A stretch of DNA of 64,000 bases, from positions 186,001 through 250,000 of the forward strand of contig NZ_WBJX01000006.1 of NCBI RefSeq assembly GCF_008831075.1, in the 5' to 3' direction. The stretch is from Pseudoclavibacter terrae. GTDB lineage: Bacteria > Actinomycetota > Actinomycetes > Actinomycetales > Microbacteriaceae. A model generated the notes under the pieces. That model was not told where the DNA came from. It did no database searches and worked only from the letters and a program-made list of their open reading frames with translations. Shown here piece by piece: positions 29,001 through 35,333 of the stretch; within the stretch, counting starts at the first letter, position 1; each line of letters starts with the position of its first letter. A program made the position numbers and the translations under genes.

Positions 29001-30596
29001 GAGCTCCGAGAAGGTGAGCGTGCCGTCAGCTGCGACGACCGCGGGAGCCGTGTCGCGGACCGCGGCGACCTTCGAGAACGCGCGCAGCACCGACTCCTGG
29101 CCGATCGGCACGTCGTCGCCGGAGCCCTGCTCGAGGAGTCCGGCGATCTCGTCCGCTCGCACCACGTTGGCGTCCGTGACGGTGGTTGTCCTGGGCTCGT
29201 CGAGCACCTGCGAGAGCAGCTCGAGCATCCGTCCCGCGTGCTCGCCGAGGACCTCGGCCGTGTAGAGCTCGGCGTCGCCCTCGAGCTGGAGCGTTGGCGC
29301 GGCGGCCTCGCTCGTCAGCCCGGAGATGACGACCGACAGGTCGTGCACCGGACCGGTCGAGAGGATGTTGACGGTGCCGCGGGCGCGGCCGAAGACGAGT
29401 TCGTCGATGACGGGGAGCAGGTTGACGGAGGGGCCGGCGAGGGTGTGCGTCTGCGCGACCTCCTCGACCCGGAACTGCTGGTGCGCGACGGCGCCGCGCA
29501 CGGCGTTGCCGGCGTTGGCGATGACCTCGGAGAGGCTCAGCCCCGGGGCGACGTCGACGCGCAGGGGCAGGATGCTCGACAGCATGGACGGGGTGGTCTT
29601 CGCGACCTTCCCGCGCCTCGCCGTGACGGGGAGGCCGAGTGAGACCCGAACCTGGCCGGTCATCTTCGACAGGTAGAGGGCGACCAGCCCGACCGCCGTC
29701 TTCGGCATGTCGCGACCGAGCGCGCGCAGGCGCCGGGCGTCGGCGTCCGGGATGCTCGTCGACACGCGCACGACGTGCCTGGCCGCCCGGCCGGTGGTTC
29801 CCTCGAGCCCGGTCACGACGCTGTCGTCGGCGAGCTGCTCCCGCCAGTAGTCGGCGTCGGCCGCGTGCTGATCGGAGACCGCGTACTCGTCGAGGTGGGC
29901 CTGCAGCTCGGGCAGTCCGGGAAGGGGAGACGCGGTGCGCGCGGCGAGGTGCGCGATCGGGCCGGCGAGCAGGGCGCCGAGCACTCCGCGAGGGGCGCTC
30001 CTCTCGAGCCGGGTGTACGCGCCGGCGAGGTAGCGGAGGCCCACGACGGCGGAGTAGCCGTCGAGGAGCACGTGGTGCACACGCTGGAAGAGCAGCCAGC
30101 GAGCGTCCGCGACCCGGTACAGGGTCGTGCCGAGCAGGTCGCGTCCCGTCATCGACCTGGGCGTCTCGAGCTCGCGGTCCATGCGCTCGAGGGCGACCTC
30201 GACGGCCGCCTCCTCGCCGTGCTCGCGCAGGTCCGTCACCGAGAGGAGGTCCGCGGTGGGCGATGGGCGTTCGATGACAGCGTACGGTCCGTCGCCGTCC
30301 TCGGCGAGCACGAGGCTCATCGCGTCCAGGTCCGCCACGGTCTTGGTGAACGCGATGCGCAGCAGGCGCTCGTCGAGCTGCCCCCGGAGGTCCAGGTACT
30401 GACCGATCTGGTAGCTCGGGTTGTCGGGATCCAGCTGCTGGGCGTACCAGATGCCGAGCTGCGCCGGGGTGAGGCGGAGGCGATCCGCCACCGCTCCGTC
30501 ACCGTGCTGGCGGCTCTCGGCCCACTGGCTGCTCGGGGCCTGCTGGCCGCTCGGGGTCTGCTGACTGGTCTGCGTCTGCTGGGTGGCCTTCGTCAC
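20097..30596 (-). CDS. Trimodular nonribosomal peptide synthetase, C-A-T-C-A-T-C-A-T-TE
   Basis: A 3499-residue multienzyme that activates, condenses and releases a peptide. It opens with a 32-residue Gln/Ser/Thr-rich leader. Approximate domains: C1 40-470 (HHVLLDG, EntF-like), A1 510-1000, T1 carrier serine near 1045 (GGHSLL), C2 1095-1540 (HHIASDG near 1232), A2 1590-2080, T2 serine near 2113, C3 2180-2610 (HHISTDG near 2301), A3 2640-3130, T3 serine near 3175 (GGHSF), and a C-terminal thioesterase with GWSFGG near 3317. There is no epimerisation or methylation domain. By-eye pocket residues (GrsA numbering) are DADEAGLVD for A1 and A2 and DADELGLVD for A3, so the three modules should load the same or very similar residues. 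Several acidic pocket positions suggest a basic or amino-bearing substrate. The GTG start follows GAGGAG. Confidence 0.95.
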   Translation of the reverse strand: MTKATQQTQTSQQTPSGQQAPSSQWAESRQHGDGAVADRLRLTPAQLGIWYAQQLDPDNPSYQIGQYLDLRGQLDERLLRIAFTKTVADLDAMSLVLAEDGDGPYAVIERPSPTADLLSVTDLREHGEEAAVEVALERMDRELETPRSMTGRDLLGTTLYRVADARWLLFQRVHHVLLDGYSAVVGLRYLAGAYTRLERSAPRGVLGALLAGPIAHLAARTASPLPGLPELQAHLDEYAVSDQHAADADYWREQLADDSVVTGLEGTTGRAARHVVRVSTSIPDADARRLRALGRDMPKTAVGLVALYLSKMTGQVRVSLGLPVTARRGKVAKTTPSMLSSILPLRVDVAPGLSLSEVIANAGNAVRGAVAHQQFRVEEVAQTHTLAGPSVNLLPVIDELVFGRARGTVNILSTGPVHDLSVVISGLTSEAAAPTLQLEGDAELYTAEVLGEHAGRMLELLSQVLDEPRTTTVTDANVVRADEIAGLLEQGSGDDVPIGQESVLRAFSKVAAVRDTAPAVVAADGTLTFSELDELSTRLAHHLVGEGVGPGRTVAVRIERSKHLPMLVLAVLKAGGVYVPLDPEYPIDRVGNMIEDASPALLLTSRAQEQRDLADGASWRVATLPIDADTSIAWRKRSADPSGLAPVSPSELAYVVFTSGSTGRPKGVGVDRLALRNLFEHHRAEIFDPAAERLGRPVRVAHTAGLSFDAAWDPLLWLFAGHELHLIDDDVRRDPQRLAAYLAEQDIDAIETTPSFAEALIAGGLFEQDRYPTEIALGGEAVGPALWDALAAQPDVSALNLYGPTETTVDSLIAPIVQGSEPHIGSSVRNTRHYLLDASLTPVPAGAIGELYLAGANVASGYVGQPGLSAERFLADPFAGDGTRMYRTGDVVRRRRSGSLRFLGRIDEQVKIRGYRVELAEVEAALRRQPGVSAAAAIVVGDGASARIVGYVTGERQQVDLAAQTKAALAADLPGYMVPSSVLALSELPMTPNGKLDRRALPAPEQRPNDPVQQPRTRAERVTAEAFADVLGIASIGVDEDFFGAGGHSLLATKLASQLTERLDRQITVRDVFERPTVAGLAALDDDDSTDSARALPLAPTPHGDELQVSLAQRRLWFLNSLEPGSSAYNIPIVLHLEGRLDEAALRAAFRDIAERHEPLRTVFPYVDGEPRQRILPIDAGAPAFTSVEVPEDRVDDIVRQESLRPFDVTREVPLRAVLLRTSPTNHVLVATMHHIASDGWSLAPFAADLSAAYSSHVAAAAGERRASPDEVLPELPVSYADYTLWQRESLGSEDDPSSAMSTQLDFWRRTLADAPDEIALPRDRERGARPSDIGHLAFELDAERHLALREVAARHRTSLFIVLHAAVAAALGQHGAGKDIVVGTPVAGRVDPKLERLVGFFVNTVALRTSLEGNPTLGELIERVRVGNTESYAHQDVPFDAVVDALRPPRVADRHPVFQVLLTLQNTESAKLDLGEVVVTVPSQVTTAGVKTDLMLDFSTPAGDAGPLEAALAYDLALFDESTIGRMRDTVDRMLSAMIDTVERPLSDLPALDRETQQRIDAQAHGERLPVDGTILDELATSIRRLPGELALEDDAERLTFAELGERIDAAARGLVASGVRPGDRVAIALPRSGDAVTLVLAALRSGAIAVPVDIDYPDARITQILDASTPVLLVAADEARLSSLAGSTRTRTVDPTSLVELGSGESELDLPAPPLPEQPAYLVFTSGTTGAPKGVQVPHSALANVLAQHLHAMISPLLEVLGGRPPRVLHVAGLGFDAAWDPILWLAAGSSLLMASDATRRNADELVQRVSGSSIDVLETTPSYVRQLIGTDLLAQSAERETPLLVALGGEAVSADLWDALLRADGVEAWNLYGPSEFAVDSVVTRLTEPGGVRIGRPVANVTARVLDDYLRDVPDGVPGELHLAGASEAHGYLGRAAETASAFIADPSGDGTRLYRTGDIVRRHPSGELEFLRRDDDQVKLRGYRIELGDVERSLERTPGVEAAVATIHAPAGPDSARLVAWVAGATDADAVLSLARAELPDYMVPATVTVLERLPLTPNGKVDVAALPAPESAAGSRTPETVDERSMCEAFAAVIGLEEVGLDDDFFRLGGHSLLAVALAGELRQRFGAAPPLRAIFDAPTPAGLLAVLGRAGEHPVAGPADGPSSRPPLHEWTAANPRVDGEPLPLSPGQARLWFLNQLAPESGDYNVVLSARLDGDLDLEALSGAVDDLVARHEVLRTTYPEVDGAPVQRIHEPAAGVLQHEPVDASAGFDLTSQLPLRAGLTPAGDDSWLLELVLHHISTDGASLAPLAHDLATAYTARRSGSVPLQRPLPAQFADYARLIQASGAPADEADQVAAWTDHLEGAPSVLQLPADGTRTAQTAQPAGQLEFSVPAEVASALGSVAAGRSASAFHGWLGAIAGFLARTGAGTDLVIGAPSAGRQDADLSDLVGFFVNTLPLRVRLGDEATLADAVEAARTAALFGIDHEQVPFERIVEAMAPERVLGRHPLFQTMLAVEEHSALPLALPGVAVTPVAPESTGGAKFDLSFTLRGAEAGADVPGVLEYNSALFSAAAASGLVERLLGYLAAATATPDAPLETIQVPGTPGRLHAWPLRAESDGGTRSEPSTVLDAFAASAARTPTELAVVAPDAELDFGALTARIDRLAGALRRRGAGRGDVVAYRLPRSVDTAAALLAVWRAGAVAMPIDPEYPSERVDAMLAAADPAVVLDGGLEELLADGTAESETARFPDVSLDDPAYLIFTSGTTGVPKGVQVPHRALASLLRSHRSTFMPDSATRRIRVAHTTGVGFDAAMDPILWLASGHELHVVADDVRRDPEALVQLFADRRIGAWETTPSYVEALMTQTRLESWLDSLPDADGFTMLLGGEAITAELWTWLRGRATVGAWNLYGPTEVGVDSMLAEVGETAAPSLGATTGDVVGYVLDAHLRPSPVGSVGELWLAGTQLADGYTGRSEATAERFVADPFARDGSRMYRTGDLVVVRDALDGEPSRVVSLGRSDAQLKIRGHRVEPEELARVIGAQPGVANAVVLPVESAGQLALGAWIVPSEPGIADGEPVADGEARAQLASRVLGAVRGAVPDYMHPVGLELIPSIPLTPNGKLDRDALPRFQATGGAGREPSTRAELAVAAAFAEVLDVEDVRADDSFFALGGHSFVAQPTIRAINVALGTELPVQAMFQAPTVEGLAALASSGGGDIAESLRTILPLRPAREDGSPVPQEPLFAVHPASGISWKFAGLLAHLDGDRPLYGLQLPGIAPDDGEQTDHETLAELLDEYVDAMKTVQPDGPYRLVGWSFGGRLAQHLATHLQHRGDEVALLAILDAYPTEHSSVAGVDGGDRMWRAFLDANEVEAPADELDADAVRALLAGAGNPLADIPSASIERMVRGFLRVGALLDTTPVPTFHGDLHVFEASVDVPADRPGPDAWAPHITGTVTSSPVQARHSALLDEPALREVAPELDRLMSDSHARFPNR

Positions 30597-30700
30597 TGTG
30601 CGCTCCTCATAGCGGTGCCGAGGTCTCCCTCGGCACCTGGTCTCCTGCTGTGCTGCGGCTGGTCGCCGCTGCTGGCCTCCCTCAGACGGAGGCGCGGCCG

Positions 30701-30928
30701 CTACTGGAACTGGCCGATCTGCAGGGAGTTGAGGAGACCGCCGAGGTCGATGAGGGGGCCGTCGATGAGGGGGCCGTTGATGAGCGCGCCGCTCGCCGTC
30801 GTCGAGACGGAGCTCGCGGGTGCGAGGTCGGCTGCGCTCGCGGGGGCGGCCGTCAGGGCGACTGCGCCGAGAGAGAGGGCCGCGGCCGTGGAGAGGCTGG
30901 CGATGGTGCGCGTCGTCGTCTTCTTCAT
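30701..30928 (-). CDS. Small secreted peptide with tandem pentapeptide, upstream of NRPS
   Basis: A 75-residue precursor. The N-terminus is basic (MKKTTTRTIAS), followed by a hydrophobic core (AAALSLGAVAL) and an APASA-AD signal-peptidase site near residue 32, predicting export. The mature part, about 43 residues, is Ala/Ser-rich and then has three pentapeptides GALIN-GPLID-GPLID and an LGGLLNSLQ tail. No cysteine is present. The ATG at 30928 has an excellent GAGGAG ribosome-binding site 6-7 nt upstream, better than the upstream start at 30967. The stop lies 104 bp before the NRPS start in the same direction. No family is recognised. Confidence 0.75.
   Translation of the reverse strand: MKKTTTRTIASLSTAAALSLGAVALTAAPASAADLAPASSVSTTASGALINGPLIDGPLIDLGGLLNSLQIGQFQ
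30746..30790 (-). repeat. Three 15-bp tandem units inside the secreted peptide gene
   Basis: On the plus strand GTCGATGAGGGGGCC occurs at 30746-30760 and 30761-30775, then a diverged copy at 30776-30790. In frame they encode the GPLID, GPLID and GALIN pentapeptides. Confidence 0.9.
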
Positions 30929-31047
30929 TGTCTTGCTCCTCAGTTCGCTGTGTGCCTGGTTGGTCACAGGAGTCGTTCGGAACCCATCTGGCGGCGGTTT
31001 GGCAACAATGCGGGCCCTCTCGGCCGTTTCACAGCTAGCCTGAACGC

Positions 31048-33816
31048 GTGTTCGACTGGCTGATAGCTATCCCCCCGCTGCTCGTTGTCCTCCTCGTGGC
31101 CGTCATCGTCACGCTCGAGAGTCTCGGCTTGCCCCTCCCTGGCGAGAGCGTGCTCATCGCCGCGGTCATCATGAGCCTCGCCAACGCGGGAATCGACCCG
31201 TGGCTGCTCGCCGCCGCTGCGGCCGCAGGCGCCATCCTGGGCGACTCGATCGGCTACTACATCGGCAAGCGCTGGGGCGCGCGCCTGCTGCGCTACCTCT
31301 CGCAGCGCTTCCCGAAGCACTTCAGCGTCGCGCGGATCAACGCCGCCGTCGGGCTCATGCAGAAATGGGGCGCGTACGCCGTCTTCTTCGGTCGCTTCAT
31401 CGCGCTGCTCCGCGTCTTCGCGGGCCCCCTCGCCGGTGCCATGGCCATGCCGTACGGACGCTTCTTCGTCGCGAACGCCCTCGGCGGCGTCGCCTGGGCG
31501 GCCGGTGTCACCGCCATCACCGTCGCCCTCGGGAAGAGCGCTCTCGCGCTCATCCACGCGTTCGGCTGGGCCGCGCTCGCCGTCGCCGTCGTCGTGGTCA
31601 TCGTCATCGTCGCGGTCGTCGTGTACCGAGCGCGCAACCGACCTGAGGGGGCGGATGCGAGCAGCGAGACCGAGCAGGAGCTCGACCTGCTCATCCCCGC
31701 CGCCCAGGATGCGCAGCAGACCGCCCCTGGAGGCGCCGCCGTCCGCGACGCAGTCGGGGCGGCTGTCCGCCCGCTCGTCACGTTCGCTCGTCGTGCTCCG
31801 TTCACGACCATCCTCGTCCTCGTCCTCATCGTCGGAGGCGTCGCCACCGGCGCGATGTGGCACCTGTCACGAGCGCAACCCTGGTACGGGGACGTGGCCT
31901 TCGGGCTGCCGCCGCTCCAGGCTGGCATGTGGTGGACTCCCATCACGGGGTCTCTGCTCGGCAACGGCGCCTGGCACTACGCGCTCCTCATCGTGCAGCT
32001 GCTCATCGTCGGCGGAGTCTTCGAGTTCCGCTTCGGCTGGAAGCGCACCGCTCTGGTCTTCCTCGCCGGTCAGGCGCTCGCCGTGCTCGGCACGCTCGCC
32101 ATCGTCGCCGCGCTCGCCCCGACCGGGTGGGAATGGGCGACCAGACTCGCGGGCAGCCTCGACGTGGGGGCATCCGGTGGCATCGCCGCACTGACCGCGG
32201 CCCTCGTCTGGGTCCTCCGACCGCCATGGCGCCTGCGACTGGGGCTCGCGCTCGGGGCGCTCGTCTCCCTGCGCCTCCTCTACGTGGGTGACCTCGCAGA
32301 CCTCGAGCACTTCCTCCCGGTCGCCGTCATCTTCACCATCTACGCCGTGCAGCGGCACCGCAAGACGGGCCTCGCAACAAGCACGCGCGAAGACCGCCTC
32401 ATCGCCTTCACGGCGCTCATCGGCCTCGGTGCGGCGCAGGTCGTCGCCGCTCTCTTCACGCTCGACGGGCCGCTCGGCAAGTCGACCGCTGAGACCGAGA
32501 CCTGGGTCGGCGTCGCGATCGACGTCGTCGTGATCCTCCTCGTCGCGAACGGCATCAGGAGAGGACAGCGCTTCGCGTGGATCGTCGCAGTCGCCCTCGG
32601 CATCTTCAACCTGCTCGAGCTCGCGCTCATCGTCCTCGACGTCGCGACGTCCGGCAGCCTCGACGACGGTCTGACCATGAACTTCACGGGATCGCTGCTC
32701 TGGGTGCTCGTCGTGCTCTTCCTCGTCGTCGCCCGCAGGTCCTTCGCCGTGCGCGTGCGCCCGTCGAAGAACTCGATCTCCGGAGACCGGCGAGGAACGG
32801 TCGAGGAGGCCCGCGAGATCCTCCCGAGAGTCGGGGGCAGCACGATCTCCTGGATGACGCTCTGGCCCCGAAACCATTACCTGATGAGTCCCAAGAAGGA
32901 CGGCTATATCGCCTACCAGGAGTACTCGGGGGTCGCGCTCGCCCTCGGCGACCCCGTCGCGCCGGCGACGGAGCTGAGCGACCTCATCCATGACTTCGCC
33001 TCCCGCGCCGAGCTCGCCGGGCACACGCCGGCGTTCTTCTCGGCGACGCAGGCGACTGTGGACGCCGCCCCGTCGAGCTGGCAGCGCGTCCAGGTGGCGG
33101 AGGACACGATCATCGACCTCCCCGGTCTCGAGCTCAAGGGCAAGCCGTGGCAGCCCGTCCGCTCCGCCGTGAACCGGGCCGAACGTGAAGGCATCCGCTT
33201 CAAGATGACGACCCTCGCCGAGGAGCCGTGGGCTGTGCTCGCGCAGGTGCGCGCGATCTCCGAGGACTGGGTGGGCGACAAGGGGCTGCCCGAGATGGGC
33301 TTCACGCTCGGCGGCGTCGACGAGGCGCTCGACCCGGCCGTGCGGCTCGGCATCGCGATCGACGACGACGGCAGCGTGCACGGGGTCACCTCGTGGCTGC
33401 CCGTGTACGGCGGTGATGGCGAGGTCCGGGGTTGGACGCTCGACCTCATGCGTCGACGTGACGGTGGCTTCAAGCCCGTCATGGAGTTCCTGATCATCTC
33501 GTCGGCGATGGCCTTCCGGGATGAGGGCGCGGCCTTCGCCTCGCTGTCGGGAGCACCATTGGCCGGGTCGGGTGAAGCTCAGGCGACCGCGCTCGACCAG
33601 GTGCTGAGCCAGGTCTCGGAGATCCTCGAACCGCTCTACGGGTTCTCATCGCTGCACAACTTCAAGACGAAGTTCAACCCGAGGTACGAGCCCATGTACC
33701 TGCTGTACCGGGACGAGGCCGACCTGCCGCGCATCGGCATCGGCCTGACCCGCGCGTACCTCCCGACCGCGACGACCGGTCAGCTCATCAGAGCAGGACT
33801 CGGGGCCGGCAAGTAG
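31048..33816 (+). CDS. Triple fusion: DedA domain, rhomboid-like domain, DUF2156/LPG-synthase-like C-terminus
   Basis: A 922-residue membrane protein. Residues about 1-200 are a DedA/SNARE-associated domain (LPLPGESVLIAAV, GDSIGYYIGKRWG, FGRFIALLRVFAGPLAGAM). Residues about 250-440 look rhomboid-like, with MWWTPITGSLL, FEFRFGW, a GASGG serine motif near 374 and a histidine in LEHFLP near 420. Two further spans lead to residues about 575-920, the cytoplasmic DUF2156 domain of MprF-type aminoacyl-phosphatidylglycerol synthases (HYLMSPKKDGYIAYQEY, ALGDPVAP, GDKGLPEMGF, FASLSGAPLAGSG). It may aminoacylate and move lipids to change surface charge. TAGCCT (31036-31041) is 6 nt before the GTG, suggesting a leaderless mRNA. 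Confidence 0.85.
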   Translation: MFDWLIAIPPLLVVLLVAVIVTLESLGLPLPGESVLIAAVIMSLANAGIDPWLLAAAAAAGAILGDSIGYYIGKRWGARLLRYLSQRFPKHFSVARINAAVGLMQKWGAYAVFFGRFIALLRVFAGPLAGAMAMPYGRFFVANALGGVAWAAGVTAITVALGKSALALIHAFGWAALAVAVVVVIVIVAVVVYRARNRPEGADASSETEQELDLLIPAAQDAQQTAPGGAAVRDAVGAAVRPLVTFARRAPFTTILVLVLIVGGVATGAMWHLSRAQPWYGDVAFGLPPLQAGMWWTPITGSLLGNGAWHYALLIVQLLIVGGVFEFRFGWKRTALVFLAGQALAVLGTLAIVAALAPTGWEWATRLAGSLDVGASGGIAALTAALVWVLRPPWRLRLGLALGALVSLRLLYVGDLADLEHFLPVAVIFTIYAVQRHRKTGLATSTREDRLIAFTALIGLGAAQVVAALFTLDGPLGKSTAETETWVGVAIDVVVILLVANGIRRGQRFAWIVAVALGIFNLLELALIVLDVATSGSLDDGLTMNFTGSLLWVLVVLFLVVARRSFAVRVRPSKNSISGDRRGTVEEAREILPRVGGSTISWMTLWPRNHYLMSPKKDGYIAYQEYSGVALALGDPVAPATELSDLIHDFASRAELAGHTPAFFSATQATVDAAPSSWQRVQVAEDTIIDLPGLELKGKPWQPVRSAVNRAEREGIRFKMTTLAEEPWAVLAQVRAISEDWVGDKGLPEMGFTLGGVDEALDPAVRLGIAIDDDGSVHGVTSWLPVYGGDGEVRGWTLDLMRRRDGGFKPVMEFLIISSAMAFRDEGAAFASLSGAPLAGSGEAQATALDQVLSQVSEILEPLYGFSSLHNFKTKFNPRYEPMYLLYRDEADLPRIGIGLTRAYLPTATTGQLIRAGLGAGK

Positions 33817-34373
33817 CGTCTGGCGTCCTTCTCGCCGAGCGCGGCCGCTTCGTCGAGCCACTGCACGCGCTTCTCCGCCGTCGAGGTCTTGACGGGGGAG
33901 AAGCGCGTGACCGCGATGGGCGAGAGGCCGATGAAGCCGAGCACGTGCGTCTTGAGCTGGCGGACGGGCGTGTTGCCGGTGAGGCGAAGGTAGATGCCCG
34001 GGCTGTCCGCGGTCAGGATGATGCGCGCGCTGCGTCCCTTGAGGAGGCCCTTGGGGAGCATGCCCGAGGCGTCGTAGGCCATGCGAGGGAGCAGGAGCCT
34101 GTCGAAGAACCCCTGCAGCAGCGACGGCACGGAGCCCCACCAGACCGGGGTGACGAGCACGATCCGCGCCGCCGCCTGGATCGCGGCCCAGGCCTCCTGC
34201 AGGTCGGGCTCCAGCTCCTGCCGCCTGGTGTAGCCGAAGCGCAGGTTCTGGTCGAACGTGAGGTCTCGCACGGCGAGGACCCTGGCGTCGCCGTGCGCGT
34301 CCGCGTAGCGCTTCGCAAGTGCCGCGCTGAGGGAGTTCGGGTTGGGGTGGCCGTCGATGACGAGGGTGTGCAT
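33780..34373 (-). CDS. NAD(P)H oxidoreductase, flavodoxin-like fold
   Basis: A 197-residue soluble flavoprotein resembling NQO1/YwrO/MdaB quinone reductases. Seen: an N-terminal flavin-binding loop VIDGHPNPNSLSAAL and the LVTPVWWGSVPSLLQGFFD segment typical of this family. The ATG at 34373 is preferred to the upstream start at 34406. The C-terminal 37 bp overlap the end of the convergent DedA fusion gene. It diverges from a TetR gene, its probable regulator, and may detoxify quinones or nitro compounds. Confidence 0.85.
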   Translation of the reverse strand: MHTLVIDGHPNPNSLSAALAKRYADAHGDARVLAVRDLTFDQNLRFGYTRRQELEPDLQEAWAAIQAAARIVLVTPVWWGSVPSLLQGFFDRLLLPRMAYDASGMLPKGLLKGRSARIILTADSPGIYLRLTGNTPVRQLKTHVLGFIGLSPIAVTRFSPVKTSTAEKRVQWLDEAAALGEKDARRYLPAPSPALMS

Positions 34374-34442
34374 GCTGGCTCCAGGCCTTGAAGTGGACAG
34401 TGTCAAGATGTGACGAGAGTCAGCCTAGCTACAATGTTGCTC
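34374..34442. promoter_or_regulatory. Divergent promoter region, oxidoreductase/tetR
   Basis: TACAAT (34430-34435) is 7 nt before the tetR ATG, a -10 layout for a leaderless mRNA. On the minus strand TTGACA is present (complement of 34401-34406 region) as a possible -35 for the oxidoreductase. A TGTCAAGAT element occurs at 34401-34409 and again at 34444-34452. A CTTGA-N11-TCAAG dyad spans 34387-34407. Which of these is the operator is unclear. Confidence 0.5.
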
Positions 34443-35015
34443 ATGTCAAGATCGGATGCGCCCTACCACCACGGCAACCTCGGCCCCGTCCTCGAGGCAG
34501 CCGGCGTCGAGCTGCTGGCGCAGAAGCCGCACTCGTCGATCAGCCTCCGCGAGCTGGCGCGAGAGGCGGACGTCAGCCACAACGCGCCATACCACCACTT
34601 CGGCGACAAGACCGGACTCTTCAAGCGGCTCGGCGAAGTGAGCATGCAGCGGCTTGTCGACCAGTTCCTGGCCGCGGATGCGCCAGGCCTCGACGCGCAG
34701 GAGCGCGCGCTTGCGCTCGGTGCCGCCTACGTCGAGTTCGCTGTCGACAACCCGCACGCGTTCACGCTGATCTACGACCCCGAGGTCTGCGTGCCCGGTT
34801 CCCCGAGCGAGACCATGGCCCCGCTCATCAGTCAGCTCGAGGACACGCTCGGCGATGCGGCGGCGGGGCTCGACCCCGAGGCTGACGCTGGGCGAGTCGA
34901 GGCGCGTGCGACGGCCCTCTGGGCGACCATGCAGGGGCTCGCGTACCTGGTGATCGCGGGGCACCTCACCCGCGCCCAGATCAGGCCCGCGATCGCCGAG
35001 TCGCTTCGCCGCTGA
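34443..35015 (+). CDS. TetR/AcrR-family regulator
   Basis: A 190-residue regulator. The HTH region reads ISLRELAREADVSHNAPYHH-F and is preceded by the PYHHGNL start common in this subgroup. The C-terminal half resembles a WHG-type ligand domain (AYVEFAVDNPHAFTLIYDPE). The ATG at 34443 is chosen over 34410 because of the PYHHGNL start and the -10 box immediately upstream. The divergent flavoprotein gene is the likely target. Confidence 0.88.
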   Translation: MSRSDAPYHHGNLGPVLEAAGVELLAQKPHSSISLRELAREADVSHNAPYHHFGDKTGLFKRLGEVSMQRLVDQFLAADAPGLDAQERALALGAAYVEFAVDNPHAFTLIYDPEVCVPGSPSETMAPLISQLEDTLGDAAAGLDPEADAGRVEARATALWATMQGLAYLVIAGHLTRAQIRPAIAESLRR

Positions 35016-35333
35016 AGCGCCTCGGTCATGGTCTCGATGTGAGACTCGGATCAGGCCCGCGACTCGACGACGCCGACGACCCGTCGTTCGCGCGTCGCCT
35101 CCGCCTTCGCGGACTCGAGGCTGGGCTCACGCACCGTCCTGCCCCAGGGTGGAGCGCCGTCGGCCGGGCCGCGACGTCGGCGTTCCACCACGGGGTGCTC
35201 ATCGGCGCGGTGGAGGTCGTGAGGCAGGAGTTCTGCGAGATTCGCTGCTCGGATGCGTCGGATTGTCGGCGGCTTGTGCCACGATCGACCCACGCGATGA
35301 CGCTCGTCGTCTGCGAGAACGAAAGGCCGGACC
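35016..35333. other. 318-bp gap without a gene
   Basis: No coding sequence could be supported on either strand. The open frames here are arginine-rich or lack family features. No repeat, terminator or strong promoter stood out. It must contain the promoter of the VOC-family gene. Confidence 0.5.

Noticed and set aside
31028-31044. Iron-box (IdeR/DmdR) site near the NRPS/DedA promoter
   Set aside because: Only the central AGCTAGCCT part resembles the consensus; the outer half-sites do not match, and no other iron gene is nearby.
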